This document shows, one piece after another, positions 17,362 through 26,348 of a DNA stretch of 40,323 nucleotides. Within the stretch, counting starts at the first letter, position 1. Every line of letters starts with the position of its first letter. This DNA comes from Alistipes sp. (GTDB lineage: Bacteria; Bacteroidota; Bacteroidia; Bacteroidales; Rikenellaceae): positions 1 to 40,323 of the forward strand of contig JAFNYX010000047.1 of assembly GCA_017654125.1 (NCBI GenBank), read 5' to 3'. The position numbers were made by a program, and so were the translations under genes. The notes below the pieces were generated by a model, which was given only the letters and a program-made list of their open reading frames with translations, was not told where the DNA came from and ran no database searches.

Positions 17362-18657
17362 CTACTCCTGATAGAGTGCGACGCAGTAGCGACGGAAATC
17401 CTCCCACTTGTAGAACGGGAAGCAGTCGGTCGCCAGCGGAATACGCACCTCGCGCTCGCTGTGCATCATCTTTACAAGCACATCTCCCTGCTTGTTGCGG
17501 AAGAACACAAGCTGTACGTTTACCGACATCGAGGTCACGCGGCTGTCGCACCACACCTCCGGCAGACGCTCAATCTCCGCAAACGATATACGGCCATCGC
17601 AACCCTCGACGTGCATAAGCGCAAGCAGCGGAATGATATACGCATCGTGGCCGAAACGCAACGTAGCCGCCTCGTTCGGAGTCTCGCCAGCGATTACCTT
17701 GTCGGCACGCTCGATGATGTCGCGCAGGAGCGGCTTACCGTCAGCGTTACGCACGTCGCCATAGTCGGCAGACGGGCCATAGGTAAGGTAGCGGCGGATG
17801 TTGAAGAACGACCACATCTGATAGCGCTCCTCCTCGGTGAACAGGTCGTGCAACGACATACCGTCGAGCGTCTCGCAGTTCTGAATAATCATCGCCAGGT
17901 CGTGCATATTACCCATGAAGGCATAGGTTGTCGGTGCGTCGTACACCTTGCAGATGAGCTCCTTGGCGTATTCGTAATCGGTGAATAGGCGGCAAATGAA
18001 CGCGCGGTCATCGGTATGCTCGCGCTGATAATTCTTCGCAATGGCGCGTGCCGTCTTATAGTGCTGATTCATACCCTCGTCCGGCTTGGTGAAGTGGAAG
18101 TCGTGCGCGCTTGCCCAGCGCGACACTTCGAGCCATGGACAGAGGCGGATAAGTTGCTCGGTAAAGGCCGCCATACTCATCACACAGCGTACCGATTGGG
18201 TCGAGAAGCAACTCACATGTTTGCCACCATTGCCTGCAAAGACCTGCGGATAGTACTTCACCATACGCTCGGCGATGCCCATGTGTTCCAATTCGCCACG
18301 ACGTGTAAGGTCACCGTTACGCAGATAGCCATCCTTCGAGATGATACGCACGCGACGCAAAGCATCCTCACCAAGCGGAGTCAGACGACCATCCTTTGCA
18401 GCCTGTTCGAAGAGTTCGATTGGCTGCGAATACTTCTCGGCTGCGGTCTGATAGCGCGAGCCGTGACGACCGTAGTGCGAGATATAGAACGGCTTATAGC
18501 CACGCGGTGCGGGCGTCGGCGTCTGCTCGGTTACGGTATATGCAGTATAAATACCTGCTGCCAAATCCGGATTTTTAGCGATATCCTCGCGCATGGTCTG
18601 CGCCGAGGTGGTAAGTGCGGCACACAACACCGCAAACAAAATAGAAAGTTTTTTCAT
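17362..18657 (-). CDS. secreted histidine-type phosphatase
   Basis: A 431-residue protein with a signal peptide (residues 1-19, cut after TSA). It belongs to the histidine acid phosphatase (branch 2) family: the catalytic RHGSR motif is at 64-68, with His65 as nucleophile, and a proton-donor segment RFGHDAYIIPLL is near residue 330. Bacteroidetes relatives include phytase-like inositol polyphosphate phosphatases; this one has HD rather than the HAE of MINPP enzymes, so the substrate is uncertain. It lies 44 bases after batB on the same strand and may be the last gene of that operon, in the place where batD and batE are often found. Confidence 0.88.
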   Translation of the reverse strand: MKKLSILFAVLCAALTTSAQTMREDIAKNPDLAAGIYTAYTVTEQTPTPAPRGYKPFYISHYGRHGSRYQTAAEKYSQPIELFEQAAKDGRLTPLGEDALRRVRIISKDGYLRNGDLTRRGELEHMGIAERMVKYYPQVFAGNGGKHVSCFSTQSVRCVMSMAAFTEQLIRLCPWLEVSRWASAHDFHFTKPDEGMNQHYKTARAIAKNYQREHTDDRAFICRLFTDYEYAKELICKVYDAPTTYAFMGNMHDLAMIIQNCETLDGMSLHDLFTEEERYQMWSFFNIRRYLTYGPSADYGDVRNADGKPLLRDIIERADKVIAGETPNEAATLRFGHDAYIIPLLALMHVEGCDGRISFAEIERLPEVWCDSRVTSMSVNVQLVFFRNKQGDVLVKMMHSEREVRIPLATDCFPFYKWEDFRRYCVALYQE

Positions 18658-18701
18658 ATCGGGTTAGGTTGTTTTTTTAAGAAGTTTAGGGATGGTGACT
18701 T

Positions 18702-19730
18702 TTAGTTTGCCTGCTCCTTTTCCCAGAGATTGATGCGTCGCAGGCGCGGATTTCGGCGGTCGAGCATCAGCTCTTCGAGCACCAACAGCACAAATGCCGC
18801 AACTACCCACCACAAATACTGCTCGTCGTACTCATCAAAGCGTTGCGAGGTGAGTTCGCCCTGCTCGGTCTTTTCAATCTCGGCAACAATCTCCTCCAAG
18901 CCGAACGCCGCATTCGAGGCACGGATATAAGCACCATCGGCAGCACCGGTTATCTCGGTCAGCATCTGCTCGTTAAGACGGCTCACAACCATCTCGTCAC
19001 GCTCGTCTTTGATAAACTCACCACCGATGCGAATCGGCGCACCCTCAGGCGTACCGATACCGATTGCAAAGATGCGGATACCCTGCTCCGCCGCACGTTT
19101 CGCAGCATCGACGGCCGCCGCATCGTGTGCCTCACCATCGGTGATAAGCACCATCACACGGCCCGCATCGCCATCCTGTGAGAACGATAGTGCGGCAAGC
19201 GAAATAGCCTGTCCCAGCTCCGTACCCTGCACCGACACAAGGTCGGGCGAGAGTCGTTTTGCGAAACTGCGAGCCATACGATAGTCGGTCGTAATGGGCA
19301 GCTGCACCTTCGCCTCGCCGGCAAACACCACCAGACCCACGCGGTCCTGTTTGAGCGACGAGAAGAGTTTATCTATGGCATATCGTGTACGCTCCAAGCG
19401 GTTTGGCGAGAAATCCTCGGCGAGCATCGAGTTCGAAACATCGACCACGAGCATCATCTCGACACCTTCGCTGCGCTCCTCGCGCAACTTCGAGCCAAAC
19501 TGCGGACGCGCAGCCGCAACCACGAGCAGCGCAAATGCCAACACAAAGAGTGTCGATTTGATAGCCAAACGCGCACGCGACACATCAGGCATCAGCGCCG
19601 CGAGCAGCTCCGGATTACCAAAACGGCGCAACGAACGTCGGCGCATACGTCCTATAACGAAGAGCGTCGCCACCATTACGGGAATGAGCAGTAGGGCCCA
19701 CAAAATATGGGGATGTGCAAATCGGAACAT
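18702..19730 (-). CDS. batB: BatB-like VWA domain membrane protein
   Basis: A 342-residue protein with two N-terminal membrane helices (about 8-27 and 58-74), a periplasm- or cytosol-facing von Willebrand A domain and a C-terminal helix (LWWVVAAFVLLVLEELML). The MIDAS metal site DVSNSML is intact (Asp97, Ser99, Ser101), as are the downstream threonine (VQGTELG) and aspartate (LITDGEAHD). BatA and BatB were first linked to aerotolerance in Bacteroides fragilis; the molecular role is not settled, but they work with MoxR ATPases. The start codon overlaps the end of batA, a sign of translational coupling. Confidence 0.9.
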   Translation of the reverse strand: MFRFAHPHILWALLLIPVMVATLFVIGRMRRRSLRRFGNPELLAALMPDVSRARLAIKSTLFVLAFALLVVAAARPQFGSKLREERSEGVEMMLVVDVSNSMLAEDFSPNRLERTRYAIDKLFSSLKQDRVGLVVFAGEAKVQLPITTDYRMARSFAKRLSPDLVSVQGTELGQAISLAALSFSQDGDAGRVMVLITDGEAHDAAAVDAAKRAAEQGIRIFAIGIGTPEGAPIRIGGEFIKDERDEMVVSRLNEQMLTEITGAADGAYIRASNAAFGLEEIVAEIEKTEQGELTSQRFDEYDEQYLWWVVAAFVLLVLEELMLDRRNPRLRRINLWEKEQAN

Positions 19731-20719
19731 TACGGTATGCGTTTCAGGATTATACGTTTGATGAAAAATTCGAGCAACAACGCCGCCAACGCACCCAGCA
19801 CGTAGGCAACAAACTGCTCGTGGGCAATGGTAAACTCCTCGACCTCGATACGTGTCTTTTCGAGCGTATTAATCTGCTCATAGACCGCAGCGAGAGCCTG
19901 TTTGTCGGTAGCGCGGAAGTACTCGCCACCCGTCTCGGAGGCAATCTTACGCAACATCTGCTCGTCAATTTCCACCTTCATATTAACCGTTTGGACGACG
20001 TTGCCCTCGTCATCCATCACCGGATAAGGTGCCTCGCCATGCGTACCGACACCGATGGTATAGACCTTGATGCCCATATCCTTGGCTATCTGCGCGGCGG
20101 TGAGCGGAGCAATCTCTCCACGATTGTTCACACCATCCGTAAGCAGTATGACCACCTTGCTCTTCGAATCACTCTCGCGCAGACGGTTGAGTGCCGTAGC
20201 CAGACCGTTGCCGATGGCCGTACCATCCTCAATCACGCCACTGCGAACGCGACCGAGCAGTGTCTGCAAGGTCGGTTGGTCGGTCGTGAGCGGACTCTGC
20301 GTAAATGCCTCGCCGGCAAATACCACCAGACCGATACGGTCGCCATAACGGTCGGCAACGAACGCCGCAGCAACCTCTTTGGCTGCCGATATACGGTCGG
20401 GACGGAAGTCGCGCGCGAGCATCGAACCCGAGATGTCGATTGCCAACACAATGTCGATACCCTCGGCATTGGTCTTGGTGCGGTGCTCAACCTGCTGTGG
20501 ACGCGCCATAGCCACGATAAGCAACGCGAGAGCCACTACACGCAGCACAAACGGCACATGGCGCAGGTAGTAGCGCACGGTTTTGGGAGCCTTACGCAGC
20601 CCCTCAACCGACGATATGCGTATCGATGCTCCACCCTGTCGGCTACGCCATATATAGTATGCCACAAGTGGCACGAGCAAGGCGAGCAACCACAATATTT
20701 TGGGATTTGCAAACTCCAT
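19730..20719 (-). CDS. batA: BatA-like VWA domain membrane protein
   Basis: A 329-residue paralogue of the neighbouring BatB with the same plan: N-terminal membrane helices (about 7-24 and 56-72), a VWA domain with MIDAS DISGSML (Asp95, Ser97, Ser99) and LLTDGVNN, and a C-terminal helix (AYVLGALAALLLEFFI). In the Bat system the VWA proteins probably form a membrane complex that the MoxR ATPase acts on. It is coupled to batB by a one-base overlap and lies 39 bases after the TPR gene. Confidence 0.9.
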   Translation of the reverse strand: MEFANPKILWLLALLVPLVAYYIWRSRQGGASIRISSVEGLRKAPKTVRYYLRHVPFVLRVVALALLIVAMARPQQVEHRTKTNAEGIDIVLAIDISGSMLARDFRPDRISAAKEVAAAFVADRYGDRIGLVVFAGEAFTQSPLTTDQPTLQTLLGRVRSGVIEDGTAIGNGLATALNRLRESDSKSKVVILLTDGVNNRGEIAPLTAAQIAKDMGIKVYTIGVGTHGEAPYPVMDDEGNVVQTVNMKVEIDEQMLRKIASETGGEYFRATDKQALAAVYEQINTLEKTRIEVEEFTIAHEQFVAYVLGALAALLLEFFIKRIILKRIP

Positions 20720-20758
20720 AATTATTTAGAGGTATATTCTATACTATCGAAAACTCCA

Positions 20759-21544
20759 TTACCAATTTTTGCGACCGCGAATCAGTATGCCCTTCTTCTC
20801 CTTCAACTTCTCCTGCGTCTTATCCTCCTGCTGTTGAATGGCATCGAGCATCGCCTGCTGCTCCTGTGGCGAAATTCCGCTCGGGGTCTGTTGCGGCTCA
20901 CCTTGCTCGTCGCCCTGCTGCGGCTCGGACCCACCGTCCTGCTGTGGTTGCTGCTCGGATGGCTGTTGCTTATCGTCGCCACCCTGCTGCTCCTGCTGTT
21001 GTCCCTCCTGCTGTTGGTCCTGATTTTGCTGCTCCTGATTTTGCTGATTTTGGTCGTTCTGATTCTGTTGATTCTGTTGGTTTTGTTGGTTTTCTTGCTC
21101 CTGAATCAACTTTTTCGTATAGGCGTAGTTATACTTCGCCTCCTGATCGTCGGGATTGAGGCGCATTGCTTGACGATAACTCTCCAACGCCTCTTGTAAC
21201 TTCTTCTGCACGAACTGCGTATTGCCGAGATTATACACCGCATCAGCACGTTCGGCATCGGTGCGCGTCGTATCGGAGACAATCTTCGAAAGCGTCTGCT
21301 CCGCCTTCTCGTAACGCTCGGCACGGAAAAGCGACGAGCCGAGGTTATAGGTCGCCTCGAACGACGTCGGATCGGCTGCGAGAGCCTTCGTGTATGATTC
21401 GATACTCTTCTCGTAGTGTTCGCGGTTGTACTGACGATTGCCCTTACGCACCAAACCACGTTCCGGCATACGTTGTGCCGAGACACGCGCCACACCCGCG
21501 AGAGCCAACATCACACACAGCAAAAATATGTAACTTCTTCTCAT
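20759..21544 (-). CDS. batC: TPR protein with Q/N-rich tail (BatC-like)
   Basis: A 261-residue exported protein: signal peptide (1-23, cut near VSA), then TPR repeats at about 29-145 (for example SIESYTKALAADPTSFEATYNLGSS in shorter units), then a low-complexity stretch of Gln, Asn, Glu and Gly at 149-219, and a basic C-terminus. This plan matches BatC, the TPR member of the Bat operon. Here it comes before batA rather than after batB, an order different from that described in B. fragilis. The Q/N segment is a flexible or aggregation-prone linker of unknown role. Confidence 0.82.
   Translation of the reverse strand: MRRSYIFLLCVMLALAGVARVSAQRMPERGLVRKGNRQYNREHYEKSIESYTKALAADPTSFEATYNLGSSLFRAERYEKAEQTLSKIVSDTTRTDAERADAVYNLGNTQFVQKKLQEALESYRQAMRLNPDDQEAKYNYAYTKKLIQEQENQQNQQNQQNQNDQNQQNQEQQNQDQQQEGQQQEQQGGDDKQQPSEQQPQQDGGSEPQQGDEQGEPQQTPSGISPQEQQAMLDAIQQQEDKTQEKLKEKKGILIRGRKNW
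20888..21100 (-). repeat. low-complexity CAG/CAA-type tract coding for a Q/N-rich linker
   Basis: About 210 bases built from imperfect CAG, CAA, AAT and GAG triplets encode residues 149-219 of the BatC-like protein. Such tracts change length by slippage, so copy number may differ between strains. It stays in frame here. Confidence 0.7.
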
Positions 21545-21551
21545 ACGTGCG

Positions 21552-22592
21552 CTATTTCTCGTTTAGTGTGGGTATATCATCTTCACCGGCATCCTCCGCC
21601 GACGGCTCGACCGGCTTGGTCTCCTCGACAAAGTAGTACGCCTTATGGTATGCCGCCTCGTTCTCCTCCGCCTCCGGCATCGCCTTGGCAAACTTCACAA
21701 GGTCGGCATCGCGCAACACCGCCACCAAGTCCATCGCGCTCTTCTGTGGCAACTCCACGTCGCGCATCGCATCGATAATCTCGTCGGTCGTCATCTCCAT
21801 CGCACCCACACCGAACGCACCAGCAAGATACGTGCGAAGGATATCGCTCAACGCCGAGTAGTACTGTTTGTGGCGGTTATTCTGCCACAACTTCTGGTCG
21901 TGCAACTGCTCCAAAGCCGTGATAGCCACGATGTGTGGTGGTAGTGGCGGAGCCGGTCGCCAGAGGTCGCTGATGTGTTTGCCTCGCTTGGCGAGATACT
22001 TCACAAGCGCGAAGACGAGCAATGCCAAAACGGCTGCACCGAACAGAGCCCACGACAGGTAGCCCGACACCTCGCCAAAACGGAACGGAAGGCTCTTTTG
22101 CGGCTTCATATCGAAGATGGCGTGCGACGTCGAGTCGATTTGGAAGGTGGCAACCTTCACGCTCAACTCCTCCGACGCATAGAGCGTATCGACAATATTC
22201 TTGTCGGCATAGAGAACCTGCGGACGACCGAGCGAATAGATACCCTCGTCGAAGGCCGCCATCTCGTATCGCTTACGCAGATGCAGGCGACGCCCCGTAA
22301 CCGAAACCGTATCGACCGGCGCATCGACGATACACTCCATCGACATCGGCTTCTGCTCTCCATCCTCACTCTTTGGCGGAGTGAAGGTCGGAAAGGCGAT
22401 GCTCTGCACCAAATCCTTCTCGACCTCTATCGTAATCGTAAAGCGGTCGCCAATCATCACACTATCCGGCTCGACCGTAGCCCTAACCGTCGGACGCACG
22501 CTCTGCGCCGAGACATTCTGCCCCGAAAGCAGCAGCACGACAACGAGCAACGACACGCTCTTTACGATATATTTCACATTAATATTCATCAT
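21552..22592 (-). CDS. BatD-like / DUF4381-like membrane protein of the Bat operon
   Basis: A 346-residue protein with a signal peptide (about 1-29, cut after VSA), an extracytoplasmic Ig-like part (VEPDSVMIGDRFTITIEVEK begins like BatD oxygen-tolerance domains), one membrane helix (about 179-201, YLSWALFGAAVLALLVFAL) and a cytoplasmic part resembling DUF4381 (HDQKLWQNNRHKQYYSALSDIL), ending in an acidic tail. Proteins of this kind commonly follow the DUF58 gene in Bacteroidetes moxR operons. It ends 7 bases before the TPR gene. No separate full-length batD is seen, so this protein may take part of that role. Confidence 0.72.
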   Translation of the reverse strand: MMNINVKYIVKSVSLLVVVLLLSGQNVSAQSVRPTVRATVEPDSVMIGDRFTITIEVEKDLVQSIAFPTFTPPKSEDGEQKPMSMECIVDAPVDTVSVTGRRLHLRKRYEMAAFDEGIYSLGRPQVLYADKNIVDTLYASEELSVKVATFQIDSTSHAIFDMKPQKSLPFRFGEVSGYLSWALFGAAVLALLVFALVKYLAKRGKHISDLWRPAPPLPPHIVAITALEQLHDQKLWQNNRHKQYYSALSDILRTYLAGAFGVGAMEMTTDEIIDAMRDVELPQKSAMDLVAVLRDADLVKFAKAMPEAEENEAAYHKAYYFVEETKPVEPSAEDAGEDDIPTLNEK

Positions 22593-22642
22593 TTTTCATC
22601 ACAAAAGTTATGGAGCAACGCTTCCCGCCAACCCTCCTAACG

Positions 22643-23527
22643 CTATCGTTGTTTGAAGAGTTTGATGAGCTCCGCCACATAGTCGCCATCCGTCGGCGTT
22701 GCCACCGAGTCGATGCGGTTGTGTTTGAGCAACTGCTCAACCGCCGCCACGCGTGCCGCACTCTCGGCAGCGTAGTGTTCGCGGACGGCCGACGACGAAG
22801 TATCGACCCACACCAGACGCTCGGTCTCGGCATCGCGCAACTCGACAATACCCACATCGGGCATCTGCTCCTCGCGCGGATCATAGACGCGAACACCAAT
22901 AAGATCGTGGCGCGACGCGGCGATTTTCAGCGCATCGTCGAGCGCCGCAGCATCGCGACGCGGATTCATAAAGTCCGAAATGAGGAATGCCGTACAACGC
23001 TTCTTATTGACGTTCGTCAGATAGCGAACCGCCTCCGACAAGGCCGTACCGTTCGACTCGGGACGAAACTCGATGAGCGAACGGATAATCATCAGAATAT
23101 GGCTGCGGCCCTTTTTCGGCGGGATAAACTTCTCGACCCTATCCGAAAAGAATATACACCCCACCTTATCGCCCGTCTGTGCTGCCGAAAATGCCAATAC
23201 GGCGGCAATCTCCGTAATGACCGCCTGCTTGGTACGCTCCGTAGTACCGAACGTACGCGAACCGCTGACATCCACGACAAGCATCATCGTCAATTCGCGT
23301 TCCTCCTCATAGACCTTGATATGCGGGCGTTGCGAACGTGCCGTCACATTCCAATCGATGTCGCGCACATCGTCACCAATACGATACTCACGCACCTCGG
23401 CAAACGACATACCGCGCCCCTTGAATGCCGTATGATACTTTCCTGCGAAAATCTCATTCGACAGCCCTCGGGTCTTGATTTCGATTTTGCGAACCCGTTT
23501 CAGAATATCGTTTTCGCTCTGCGACAT
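22643..23527 (-). CDS. DUF58 domain protein (VWA-like, MoxR-associated)
   Basis: A 294-residue cytoplasmic protein. The DUF58 signature is clear (YRIGDDVRDIDWNVTARS, about residues 48-65), followed by a VWA-like core with an intact MIDAS-type DVSGS (86-90) and AFLISDFMNP. The N-terminus (ILKRVRKIEIKTRGL) is typical. DUF58 genes nearly always follow moxR and are thought to link the AAA+ ATPase to its targets. It overlaps the end of moxR by one base. Confidence 0.9.
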   Translation of the reverse strand: MSQSENDILKRVRKIEIKTRGLSNEIFAGKYHTAFKGRGMSFAEVREYRIGDDVRDIDWNVTARSQRPHIKVYEEERELTMMLVVDVSGSRTFGTTERTKQAVITEIAAVLAFSAAQTGDKVGCIFFSDRVEKFIPPKKGRSHILMIIRSLIEFRPESNGTALSEAVRYLTNVNKKRCTAFLISDFMNPRRDAAALDDALKIAASRHDLIGVRVYDPREEQMPDVGIVELRDAETERLVWVDTSSSAVREHYAAESAARVAAVEQLLKHNRIDSVATPTDGDYVAELIKLFKQR

Positions 23528-24525
23528 TACGGTACAATGACGTTGTTAAGAATCTCGGTGATAATCTCCTCGCTCGAAATATTCTCCGCCTCTGCTTCGT
23601 AGGTGAGACCGATACGGTGGCGCAACACGTCGTGACATACGGCACGAACATCCTCCGGAATCACATAACCTCTACGACGGATAAACGCATAGGCACGAGC
23701 CGCCTTTGCCAACGAAATACTTGCACGTGGCGAGCCGCCATAGGCGATGAGCGACTGCAACTTTTGCAGGTTGTACTCCGCCGGCTCACGTGTTGCAAAG
23801 ATGATATCGACGATATACTTCTCGATTTTCTCGTCCATATATACCTCCTCAACCACGCGACGCGCCTTGACGATATCCTCCGGCGTGATGACCTTGCTCG
23901 GCTGCGGCATACCCGCACCGGAGAGGTTCATACGTACGATTTCGCGCTCCTCCGACTTCTTCGGATAGGATATTTTCGCCTTCAACATAAAGCGGTCCAC
24001 CTGCGCCTCCGGCAGCGGATAGGTACCCTCCTGCTCCAACGGGTTTTGCGTTGCAAGCACGAGGAACGGCTCCGGCAGACGATAGGTCTTGTCGCCAATT
24101 GTCACCTGACGCTCCTGCATCGCTTCGAGCAGCGCCGACTGCACCTTTGCCGGCGAACGGTTAATCTCGTCGGCGAGCACGAAGTTGGCGAAAATCGGGC
24201 CCTTCTTCACCGTGAAATCCTCATTGCGCTGCGAATATATCAGCGTACCGACGATATCGGCCGGCAACAAGTCGGGCGTAAACTGAATACGCGCAAAATC
24301 GGCATCCACCGCCTTTGCCAACGTCGTGATGGCAAGCGTCTTTGCCAAACCCGGAACACCCTCCAACAGAATGTGGCCGTTCGAGAGCAGACCGATAAGC
24401 AGCGTATCGACCAGATGCGACTGGCCGACGATGACCTTGCTCATCTCGGCACGCAACGTATCGACAAACAACGATTCGCGCTCGATACGCTCGTTGAGTT
24501 CCTTGATGTTGATTACCTCACTCAT
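23527..24525 (-). CDS. moxR: MoxR family AAA+ ATPase
   Basis: A 332-residue AAA+ ATPase. The Walker A motif is GVPGLAKT (56-63), Walker B is in VLADEINRSPAKVQSALLEAM (near 120) and sensor I in LATQNPLEQEG. MoxR ATPases act as chaperones for the maturation of VWA proteins, here probably DUF58, BatA and BatB. I chose the ATG at 24525 (MSEVINIKELNERI), which matches other Bacteroidetes MoxR starts; the frame extends 16 codons further upstream to 24573. It is the first gene of the Bat operon. Confidence 0.93.
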   Translation of the reverse strand: MSEVINIKELNERIERESLFVDTLRAEMSKVIVGQSHLVDTLLIGLLSNGHILLEGVPGLAKTLAITTLAKAVDADFARIQFTPDLLPADIVGTLIYSQRNEDFTVKKGPIFANFVLADEINRSPAKVQSALLEAMQERQVTIGDKTYRLPEPFLVLATQNPLEQEGTYPLPEAQVDRFMLKAKISYPKKSEEREIVRMNLSGAGMPQPSKVITPEDIVKARRVVEEVYMDEKIEKYIVDIIFATREPAEYNLQKLQSLIAYGGSPRASISLAKAARAYAFIRRRGYVIPEDVRAVCHDVLRHRIGLTYEAEAENISSEEIITEILNNVIVP

Positions 24526-24583
24526 GTACTTCTTTGTTTTATCTTTTATTACACTTTTGTTCACAAGCACCAATTAAACGCAA

Positions 24584-24616
24584 GCAACACTGCCTTTATT
24601 GTACGGGCAATGTTGC
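24584..24616 (-). terminator. candidate terminator after tdk
   Basis: GCAACACTGCC (24584-24594) and GGCAATGTTGC (24606-24616) form an 11-bp stem with one G-U pair and an 11-nt loop, 23 bases after the tdk stop. The T-run that follows on the minus strand is short and broken, so termination may be partial. Confidence 0.5.
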
Positions 24617-24639
24617 AAATCGCGCTTTTGTCGGGGCGG

Positions 24640-25212
24640 TTACTCCTCTTTTGCTGTCAGTTCGACATAGCAGTGGCGGCATATCGGCTCGTAGGTATCC
24701 TTTTCGCCGAGCATCACCAACGCGTCATTCTTTGCCAGACGGTGCGAATGGTGTGCCAAATTGCCACAACGAACACAGATGGCGTGCACCTTATCGACAT
24801 ACTCCGCCGTGGCCATCAGCGCAGGCATCGGACCGAACGGCTTGCCGAGGTAGTCCATATCCAGACCCGCTACAATCACGCGCACTCCTCGGTCGGCGAG
24901 TTGGCGGCAGACATCGACGATACCCTCGTCAAAGAACTGTGCCTCGTCGATTCCCACAACATCGACCTCCGACGAGAGCAACAAAATCGTCTGCGACGAC
25001 TCGACCGGCGTCGAACGTATCGTATTCGAGTTGTGCGACACCACATCCTCGTCCGAATAACGGACATCGATGCTCGGTTTGAAAATCTCTACCCTCTGAC
25101 GTGCAAACTCCGCACGACGCATACGGCGAATGAGCTCCTCCGTCTTGCCCGAAAACATCGAGCCACAGATAACCTCTATCCAACCCTTCTGACTTGCGTT
25201 CTCTAAAAACAT
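24640..25212 (-). CDS. tdk: thymidine kinase
   Basis: A 190-residue type II thymidine kinase that phosphorylates thymidine in the salvage pathway. The P-loop is GSMFSGKT (17-24) and the Walker B-like DEAQFF starts at 89. The structural zinc site of this family is visible as ICVRCGN and the final ICRHCY. The C-terminal lasso region has the family's Tyr/Glu context ([11 protein letters not shown]). It appears to be a single gene with a candidate promoter at 25284-25315. Confidence 0.95.
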   Translation of the reverse strand: MFLENASQKGWIEVICGSMFSGKTEELIRRMRRAEFARQRVEIFKPSIDVRYSDEDVVSHNSNTIRSTPVESSQTILLLSSEVDVVGIDEAQFFDEGIVDVCRQLADRGVRVIVAGLDMDYLGKPFGPMPALMATAEYVDKVHAICVRCGNLAHHSHRLAKNDALVMLGEKDTYEPICRHCYVELTAKEE

Positions 25213-25252
25213 TTTTTTCTGTTCTATTTTTTTGATAATTATTCTCGTTGCC

Positions 25253-25281
25253 CCCTCAACACTCTCTCTTGAGAGTGAGGG
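25253..25281 (-). other. hairpin between the CYTH gene and tdk
   Basis: CCCTCAACACTCTC and GAGAGTGAGGG form a stem of about 11 pairs with a 3-nt bulge. On the minus strand it is followed by GGC and a mixed sequence rather than a T-run, so it is not a clear terminator. Confidence 0.35.
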
Positions 25282-25283
25282 TG

Positions 25284-25315
25284 CTAATTTAGCGAATTAT
25301 TTGCTAACCGCCAAA
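25284..25315 (-). promoter_or_regulatory. candidate tdk promoter
   Basis: On the minus strand, TTTG (25312-25315), a 20-bp spacer and TAAATTAG (25284-25291) match the consensus except for one base in the -7 box. It overlaps the end of the CYTH gene. A G/C-rich hairpin (25253-25281) directly downstream would lie in the leader or end the CYTH transcript. Confidence 0.4.
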
Positions 25316-25782
25316 TTGGTGAGCCAACTCTTGTAGGGACACCGCGCCAAAAACGAATTGTGGTAGTATCGCACACCTGTCACCTCTTTCCATATCCACG
25401 CCGGCATAGCGGGACGCTCGGCAACGGAGCGCAACTCGACTTCGGCAACAACCAAACCCGCATTATCGCCCTCGAAGACATCAACCTCCCACGTATGCTC
25501 GCCACAAAGCACTTCGTAACGCACCTTCTCCACCACACCACGACAACGGCGCAACAGCAGCTCGGCGCAACGCTTCGGAATCTCGCGCTCCCACTCGAAA
25601 CGGCTCAAACCGCCATCGTGACTCTTACCCTTGATAGTCAGGTAGGCTTTCTCACCGCGAATACGCACGCGAGCCGTCACTCGCCGCGAGCATAGATAGC
25701 CCTGTGCGATATGCGTCGCACGAAACGCCTCCTCACGAAACGAGTCGTCGCAGACCAAAAACTTTCGTTCAATCTCTCTCAT
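25297..25782 (-). CDS. CYTH domain protein
   Basis: A 161-residue protein of the CYTH (triphosphate tunnel metalloenzyme) superfamily. The start ATG at 25782 places the ExExK signature (EIERK, residues 3-7) at the N-terminus, as usual. Alternating charged strands follow (TARVRIRGEKAYLTIKGK, FEWEREIP, EVDVFEGDNAGLVVAEVEL), which form the triphosphate tunnel. Bacterial short CYTH proteins often hydrolyse tripolyphosphate, but the substrate here is unknown. Its ATG overlaps the TAA of the KdsC-like gene (TAATG), so translation is probably coupled. Confidence 0.88.
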   Translation of the reverse strand: MREIERKFLVCDDSFREEAFRATHIAQGYLCSRRVTARVRIRGEKAYLTIKGKSHDGGLSRFEWEREIPKRCAELLLRRCRGVVEKVRYEVLCGEHTWEVDVFEGDNAGLVVAEVELRSVAERPAMPAWIWKEVTGVRYYHNSFLARCPYKSWLTNLAVSK

Positions 25783-26348
25783 TATCTCGATGCCGTTTCG
25801 GTTGCATCGCAAGCGATGACACCAATCGTATCCAAAGCCCAGATACCCTTCACGCGCAATACCTGCTCGATAACGTCGCGCACGGCACCTGCACCGCCGT
25901 TGTACTCAGAGACATAGACCGCCGCTTCGAGCACCTCGGCACACGCATCGGCCGGAGCAACCGGAATACCCACGCGACGCATACACTCCAAGTCGGGAAT
26001 ATCGTCGCCCATATATATTGCCTTTTGCAAATCGACCCCCGCACGTGAAGCAAAGTCGTTCAACGCGGCAATCTTATCCATACACCCCAGATAGGCGTAC
26101 TTGATGCCGAGTCGCTGCATACGCGATTCGAGATTGCGACCAAAACCGCCCGAGATGACACACACATTGCAGCCGTGCTTGACGGCGTAGGCCAACGCAT
26201 AGCCATCCTTCGCATAGTAGCAGCGCAGGAAGTCACCGTTCTCGATAGGGATAATTTTGCCGTCGGTCATCACACCATCCACATCAAAGATGAGTGCCTC
26301 GACGTCGGCGATTATCTCTTTGAAATTTTTTCCTGTTTTGTTCTCCAT
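25782..26348 (-). CDS. HAD family phosphatase, KdsC-like (KDO 8-phosphate phosphatase)
   Basis: A 188-residue HAD hydrolase of the C0 (cap-less) type. The nucleophile motif is FDVDGVMTDG (21-30, Asp22 and Asp24), motif II is VISGGFG, and motif IV is YMGDDIPDLECM. The length and these motifs match 3-deoxy-D-manno-octulosonate 8-phosphate phosphatase, which releases phosphate during lipopolysaccharide core synthesis. Other KdsC-like enzymes act on related sugar acids, so I leave the symbol empty. It overlaps the end of the DUF2520 gene by 37 bases and is coupled to the CYTH gene. Confidence 0.85.
   Translation of the reverse strand: MENKTGKNFKEIIADVEALIFDVDGVMTDGKIIPIENGDFLRCYYAKDGYALAYAVKHGCNVCVISGGFGRNLESRMQRLGIKYAYLGCMDKIAALNDFASRAGVDLQKAIYMGDDIPDLECMRRVGIPVAPADACAEVLEAAVYVSEYNGGAGAVRDVIEQVLRVKGIWALDTIGVIACDATETASR

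Noticed and set aside
19715-21199. 494-codon plus-strand frame with a leucine-rich end that looks like a membrane protein
   Set aside because: The leucine runs are the complement of the Gln/Asn codons of the TPR protein's linker, not a real membrane protein.
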